Below are positions 60,222 through 64,000 of a stretch of 64,000 nt of DNA, in pieces. The notes beneath the pieces were generated by a model, which saw only the letters and a list, made by a program, of their open reading frames with translations, did not search any database and had not been told where the DNA came from. Source of the DNA: Homarus americanus (lineage: Eukaryota > Arthropoda > Malacostraca > Decapoda > Nephropidae). Within the stretch, counting starts at the first letter, position 1. Each line of letters starts with the position of its first letter. The position numbers and the translations under genes are program-made. Location: NCBI RefSeq assembly GCF_018991925.1, contig NW_024727813.1:5001-69000 (forward strand). The letters run 5' to 3'.

Positions 60222-60290
60222 TTTACAGGGATTAGCCCACCCGGGCATAGGTCACTGACCCACATTGGGGCCTGAGGGGCAAAAATTTAA
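60222..60290. repeat. Dispersed 70-bp core, copy 3
   Basis: TTTTACAGGGATTAGCCCAC through GGTCACTGACCCACATTGGG to GGGGCAAAAATTTAATACTC, inside E2 and directly downstream of the GA tract. A truncated form of its end (AAAATTTAATACTCCTGTAA) follows the GA tract in E1. Confidence 0.85.
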
Positions 60291-60439
60291 TACTCCTGTA
60301 ATAATAATAATAATAATTCAGATAAAAAAAAAGAAAAAAAAAGAGCTGCTTATCTACCTATTGGACAAACTAAAATCGTTCCGAACCACGGGAGTTTCCG
60401 GACCACAGAATGCCGGACTAGGGAGGTACAACCTGTACT

Positions 60440-61210
60440 ATCTTTTGTATTGTCTGAATATATTATGTTATGCTTGTACTGCTAATTGTTTCTTTATGTT
60501 GACTAGTTAAGCCATGTTAGTTGGGAGCCTATGGTTATAATGTAAGATGTCATAATATATAGGAGTTGGGTGGTATATACCTATAAAGTTGTCAATATTA
60601 ATGTTTCAATATTATATTGGACATATTTAAACATTGTTTATTACGACCCTGAAATTGAATGGGTGGATGTAGAGGCGGTGGTATAGAGAGACTTGTTCGC
60701 TTACATCCCACAAGACTGGCACTGAGAGATATATGCTGCAGTAGGGGTTAGTTCTCGCCAGTGTGTCGAATTTATTTTTATTTTATAGGCAAACTATGTA
60801 AACAATGTTAATGGTGATGTGACTTTTTCCTTAAAATAAACAACATTATTAATGTTTGATACAGTTATGGGTGTTTGACTTTTCTTACAACCATTATATA
60901 AATAAATAAATAAATACAAAATTACTACATTCAATTAATCATTCCATTTACTGAAATTAATGATTTTAACATCAAATAGAAACAATCTGTATTTTTAACA
61001 AACGAGAACAGATGATGAGACAATAGATAAGTAATAAGTAACATTACAAAAAGGTCCCTTCTCTGACACATCATGCACTCAAAAGTCTCAGGCGGGAAGT
61101 TGTCACTTTGAGGCCTTGGTTCCGCCCCTGCTGATCTAATCTGATGTGACCTGACTTAACATTACCTGACCTAGCCTGACATACCTAATCTAATATAATC
61201 TAACCTGACT
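60440..61210. other. No confident feature
   Basis: AT-rich sequence with a short AAATAAATAAAT run at about 60898. From about 61140 there are loose CCTGA/CCTAA motifs. No gene was recognised. Confidence 0.5.
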
Positions 61211-61214
61211 TTAG

Positions 61215-61725
61215 TTGATATGACATAACCTGACAGGGCCTTGTGGTGGCTCCTCTCCCCAACTGAGCTCCGGCCGCGCGCCTACCAGCCAATCAGCATA
61301 CAGCCAGCTACGCCGAGAGACTAGGTCTATGCAGTGGACGTAGGGGTACGATCGCCGACCTAGTCTCGAGGTACGATCGCCGACCTAGTCTCGCTCTTCA
61401 ACCTCCAGCTCAGGATCAGAGCGTTTCACACCTTACGCTTAAGCCGCTGTGATTGGCCCTCTCGCTACGCTCACCCCAAATCCTGATCCTTGTAAATTGT
61501 ATAAATACGGCCATGGCTGGCCAGGGAGACCATTCTACTCTGACCTGCAGGACCAGCAAGATCTCTCTCCAGCACCTCACCACCCAGCTTCCTCAGAGAG
61601 CTCCTCGCCCTACAGGAACTCCTAGTAACTCCTTAGCACTACTCTGTACAACAATATATATACAGAAAATGCATTGTGAGTTTCTATTCTACCTCATTCC
61701 TGAGTGTGAGATATCTACATGTACT
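61215..61725 (+). promoter_or_regulatory. LTR-like promoter fragment with TATA box
   Basis: A GC-rich segment contains two direct 23-bp copies of GGTACGATCGCCGACCTAGT-CTC (from about 61347 and 61371), an inverted CCAAT (GATTGGCC, 61451) and TATAAATA at 61500. The sequence after the TATA box ends in GCATTGTGAGTTTC and CCTGAGTGTGA, matching the 35065-35329 insertion. This is the arrangement of a retroelement LTR (U3 direct repeats, promoter, R/U5). No coding body follows. Confidence 0.45.
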
Positions 61726-62187
61726 TAGGTTGTGTGGCCATACAAAGAGACAATTGACATCTAAAGATAATTGACTACTGGCCACAATACAGTACGCTAC
61801 AGCCTAACCAATAATGTGAGTAGGTGTAATTAGCAAAATGTATTAATAATTAAAAGTGGGTTAATATTGAATGAGGTAACTGTATGATATTCCCCATAAA
61901 TGATATTAAAACTCATATTACTAAAAGATAATTTATTATGACCCACTTGTGAGGTTTATGGCAGCTGTTTGGACACATACAGTAGTGTGACGTACAGTAC
62001 TGTAGCTGTATTATAAAAACATAATACACTTCTAACCTTGGCAATTGAGATTTACAACACAATTGTTATTTTGTGAAGATGTTTTGACTTGTACCTGTAG
62101 TTAACATCACTTTACACACCACAGGTATATTAATTGATATGGTTCAACAATACAACACACAGGACATAAAGGAAGTTCGCTTAATTA

Positions 62188-62305
62188 AGTTGTTGTGACT
62201 TGTTCTTCATGGAGAGGAACGATCAGATCTGGCACGATATAAACGTCACTGGACATGTGGTGTTGTTGATGTGGTGGAGGGTGTATGACGTGATGCAGAT
62301 GGTGG

Positions 62306-62382
<77 letters not shown>

Positions 62383-62679
62383 AGGAGTTATAAGACCATC
62401 ATGGTGTTGTAGATTGTGGTGGGCGTGGTGCTGGTTGTGGTAGACAGGGACCGGTATGGTGACAATGGACGGCTGGGACTGCAGTGCTTCCTGGGGGTGA
62501 GTGACGACTGGCTGCTGCTGCTGCTGCTGGTGCTGCTGCTGCTGCTGCTGCTGCTGCTGCACGTGATGGTTGGAGTGAGACGTGGCAGGAGGGAGCAGTG
62601 TGCCCTGTGGTTCATACCCGCTGGTGGGTATCTCGTCGTCGTCGCCGCCTTTGTACGTCACGACTGTCTTCTCCCGCTG
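62188..62679 (-). CDS. Polyglutamine/His-rich terminal exon
   Basis: On the minus strand a pyrimidine-rich acceptor (gtttatgttttttcag) opens the phase-0 frame QREKTVVTYKGGDDDEIPTS, then a Ser/His stretch. Two Gln blocks follow (62509-62562 and 62302-62380, mostly CAA/CAG, the second about 26 codons), separated by a His/Pro-rich linker. The end is SSDVYIVPDLIVPLHEEQVT and a stop at 62185-62187. The acceptor is a CAGCAG, so splicing could include or omit one Gln. The sequence outside the Gln runs is complex and intact, supporting a real gene, perhaps a transcriptional regulator. The family is not recognised. It could be the last exon of a gene entering from the right. Confidence 0.6.
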
Positions 62680-62699
62680 CTGAAAAAACATAAACAGTA

Positions 62700-63290
62700 T
62701 GAGTAAATGACCACTATGGGTTGTAGTCGGTGTCGGGTGTAACGGCTGTACTTTTTATGGAATGATTGCGATAACGACGTTACTTAAGAAAATTTGGAAC
62801 GATATCGAGCTTACAGTACTTTTGTGGACAATTCCAAGTGTTACTCGTTACTCTTAAACTTTTATATCTGAATAAATAAAAATATATCACCAGTGGAAAA
62901 AATGCTGATAGAGTTCAATACAGCAGCCATCGTTGTCACTCTCTCTCGAGCCCTGTGGCACTTGAGCAGTTCCATTAACCAAAGAAGTGCGGTGCAATTC
63001 TATAAGAGACGTTTTTCATGCTACTGAAAGACGAGCGTCAATATTAGCGACATTATTTCAAATGGCTCACCTGCATACTTCACGTTTGTATACGTGATTT
63101 TTATTACGTCATTGCCTAAACAATCAAACAGATGAGCAGATAGGACTAAAAGATGCCAGATTTAGCCAGATCTTTGGGTACAGTTCAAATCGCACGGGAG
63201 GATGGCGGTGAGGGTATACTATTGAGCTCTCTTTCAGCATATCACTGTTATATAATTTAATATAAAAATTTCCTGAATACTTGTGAGCTT
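62700..63290. other. No recognised feature (intron upstream of polyQ exon)
   Basis: If the polyQ exon is real, this is the preceding intron. It has mixed composition, with no repeats or frames of note. Confidence 0.5.
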
Positions 63291-63295
63291 TCTCA

Positions 63296-63590
63296 ACTAA
63301 CCTTACCTAATCCGACCTAAACTAACCAAACCTAACCTACCCTGACCTGACCTTAACTAAACTAACCTCACCTGACCTGATATTAACTAAACTAACCTAA
63401 CCAAACCTGACCTGACCTAAACTAACCTGACCTGACCTGACCTGACCTAAACTGAACTGAACTGAACTAACCTAACCTAACCTACAATAACCTAACCTAA
63501 CCTAACCTAACCTAACCTAACCTAACCTACCCTGACCTGACCTGACCTGACCTAAACAAACCTAGCCTAACCTAACGTGACCTTAACTAA
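63296..63590. repeat. CCTAA/CCTGA telomere-like pentanucleotide repeat
   Basis: Degenerate CCTAA and CCTGA pentamers with a core of about nine perfect CCTAA units (63483-63530). The complement is TTAGG, the arthropod telomere repeat. The surrounding unique DNA shows it is interstitial. Confidence 0.92.
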
Positions 63591-63594
63591 GCTC

Positions 63595-64000
63595 AGTGGT
63601 GGGCACGGTTCCGCTAATTAGACAAGCTACCTTTCTCGTTAGCAGATTAGCGTTTTCGCTAACTTTGGAAACCATTAGTGGACCAATTAGCTTCCGCTAA
63701 CTTTAAGTCCGCTAACAAAATATATACACGTTTGTTCCTGTCTGTTGTAAGGTGTGACGCCGTGACGCGTGTCTCCAACAGCCAGTCAGACACGCTTGGC
63801 TGACTGCGTGTTAGTACGTGCAAAGATATCTTGAGGGCCAAGAGAGCCACCCTGTCAGATGGCAACTTTGAGAGGCTGATGTTTATGAAGGGCAACCAGC
63901 ATCACGTCGAGGCAATGGAGAAGGCCCAGCCACTGCAGGCGGAGTGAAGGGAATTTTTCGATTATTAAAGTTTAATACTTCTTTTTTACAGTAAATAAAG
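63595..64000 (+). mobile_element. Internally deleted hAT element, runs off the window
   Basis: It starts CAGTGGTGGGCACGGTTCCG with GCTAACTTT-type subterminal repeats, matching 5967-6196, then jumps to a hAT transposase C-terminus at about 63816. The right terminus lies beyond 64000. Confidence 0.8.
63816..63947 (+). pseudogene. hAT transposase C-terminal codons
   Basis: The plus-strand frame reads CKDILRAKRATLSDGNFERL, then MFMKGNQHHVEAMEKAQPLQ and a stop. It corresponds to the end of the hAT dimerisation region (ILxxKRxxLxxxxxExLxFxKxN). All upstream domains are deleted. Confidence 0.8.

Noticed and set aside
63296..63590. A true chromosome end
   Set aside because: Repeats are degenerate and followed by a hAT element and further sequence, so they are interstitial.

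Overview
This 64-kb window looks like a repeat-swamped piece of a large arthropod genome, most likely a decapod crustacean. That attribution is an inference. It rests on TTAGG/CCTAA telomere-type repeats, many Tigger/pogo and hAT DNA transposons, several clades of non-LTR retrotransposon, kilobase-long minisatellites and (GA)n tracts, and very sparse exons. No rRNA, tRNA or CRISPR feature was recognised. Nothing here is bacterial.

Host genes: only a few exons are credible, all on the minus strand. A CCCH zinc-finger exon (13660-13806) has the spacing of the third finger of ZC3H11A/C12orf50-type proteins. Two acidic, low-complexity segments (93-662 and 656-861) could be later exons of the same gene. 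A polyglutamine exon (62188-62679) ends in a stop codon and may close an upstream gene. A GC-rich stretch at about 54.13-54.31 kb with a consensus donor resembles a minus-strand promoter plus first exon. The linkage of these exons is unproven.

3.3-11.4 kb is a nest of transposons. Inverted arms (3261-3385 plus 5712-5966, against 11071-11417) enclose a non-autonomous family-B Tigger that itself contains a family-C remnant split by a family-A MITE. They also enclose a hAT fragment interrupted by an internally deleted family-C Tigger, and a second family-B element interrupted by a family-D MITE. Coding relatives lie elsewhere: family A at 26763-29025 (near-complete transposase, frameshifted) and family B at about 37456-40078 (dead, with a catalytic Asp-to-Asn change).

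11.6-17.3 kb is almost continuous minisatellite with the CCCH exon embedded in it. 17.4-26.0 kb holds two copies of an unusual reverse-transcriptase element. One is a 3' fragment. The other is nearly full length and interrupted by a MITE carrying 1.13 kb of uninterrupted (GA)n. A G-rich satellite and a hAT element lie between them. 29-34.5 kb contains a LINE inserted in telomere-like repeats, and 22-bp and 49-bp arrays. 34.9-47.5 kb is dominated by LINE fragments, a candidate 1.5-kb solo LTR and a GC-rich degenerate repeat. 47.5-50.2 kb is a 23-bp satellite. 50.6-52.4 kb is a decayed Gypsy/errantivirus-like remnant whose env-like end has expanded into a 29-bp minisatellite (to 53.7 kb). A 3.7-kb 31-bp array, the second copy of the GA-carrying MITE, an LTR-like promoter fragment, the polyQ exon, CCTAA-type repeats and a hAT 3' remnant complete the window.

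The most informative signals are relational. Several insertions have an unoccupied counterpart in the same window, so relative ages and TA target duplications can be read directly. A consensus 5' splice site has been tandemly copied five times inside an in-frame 12-codon repeat. Microsatellites sit at the same internal place in separate MITE copies.
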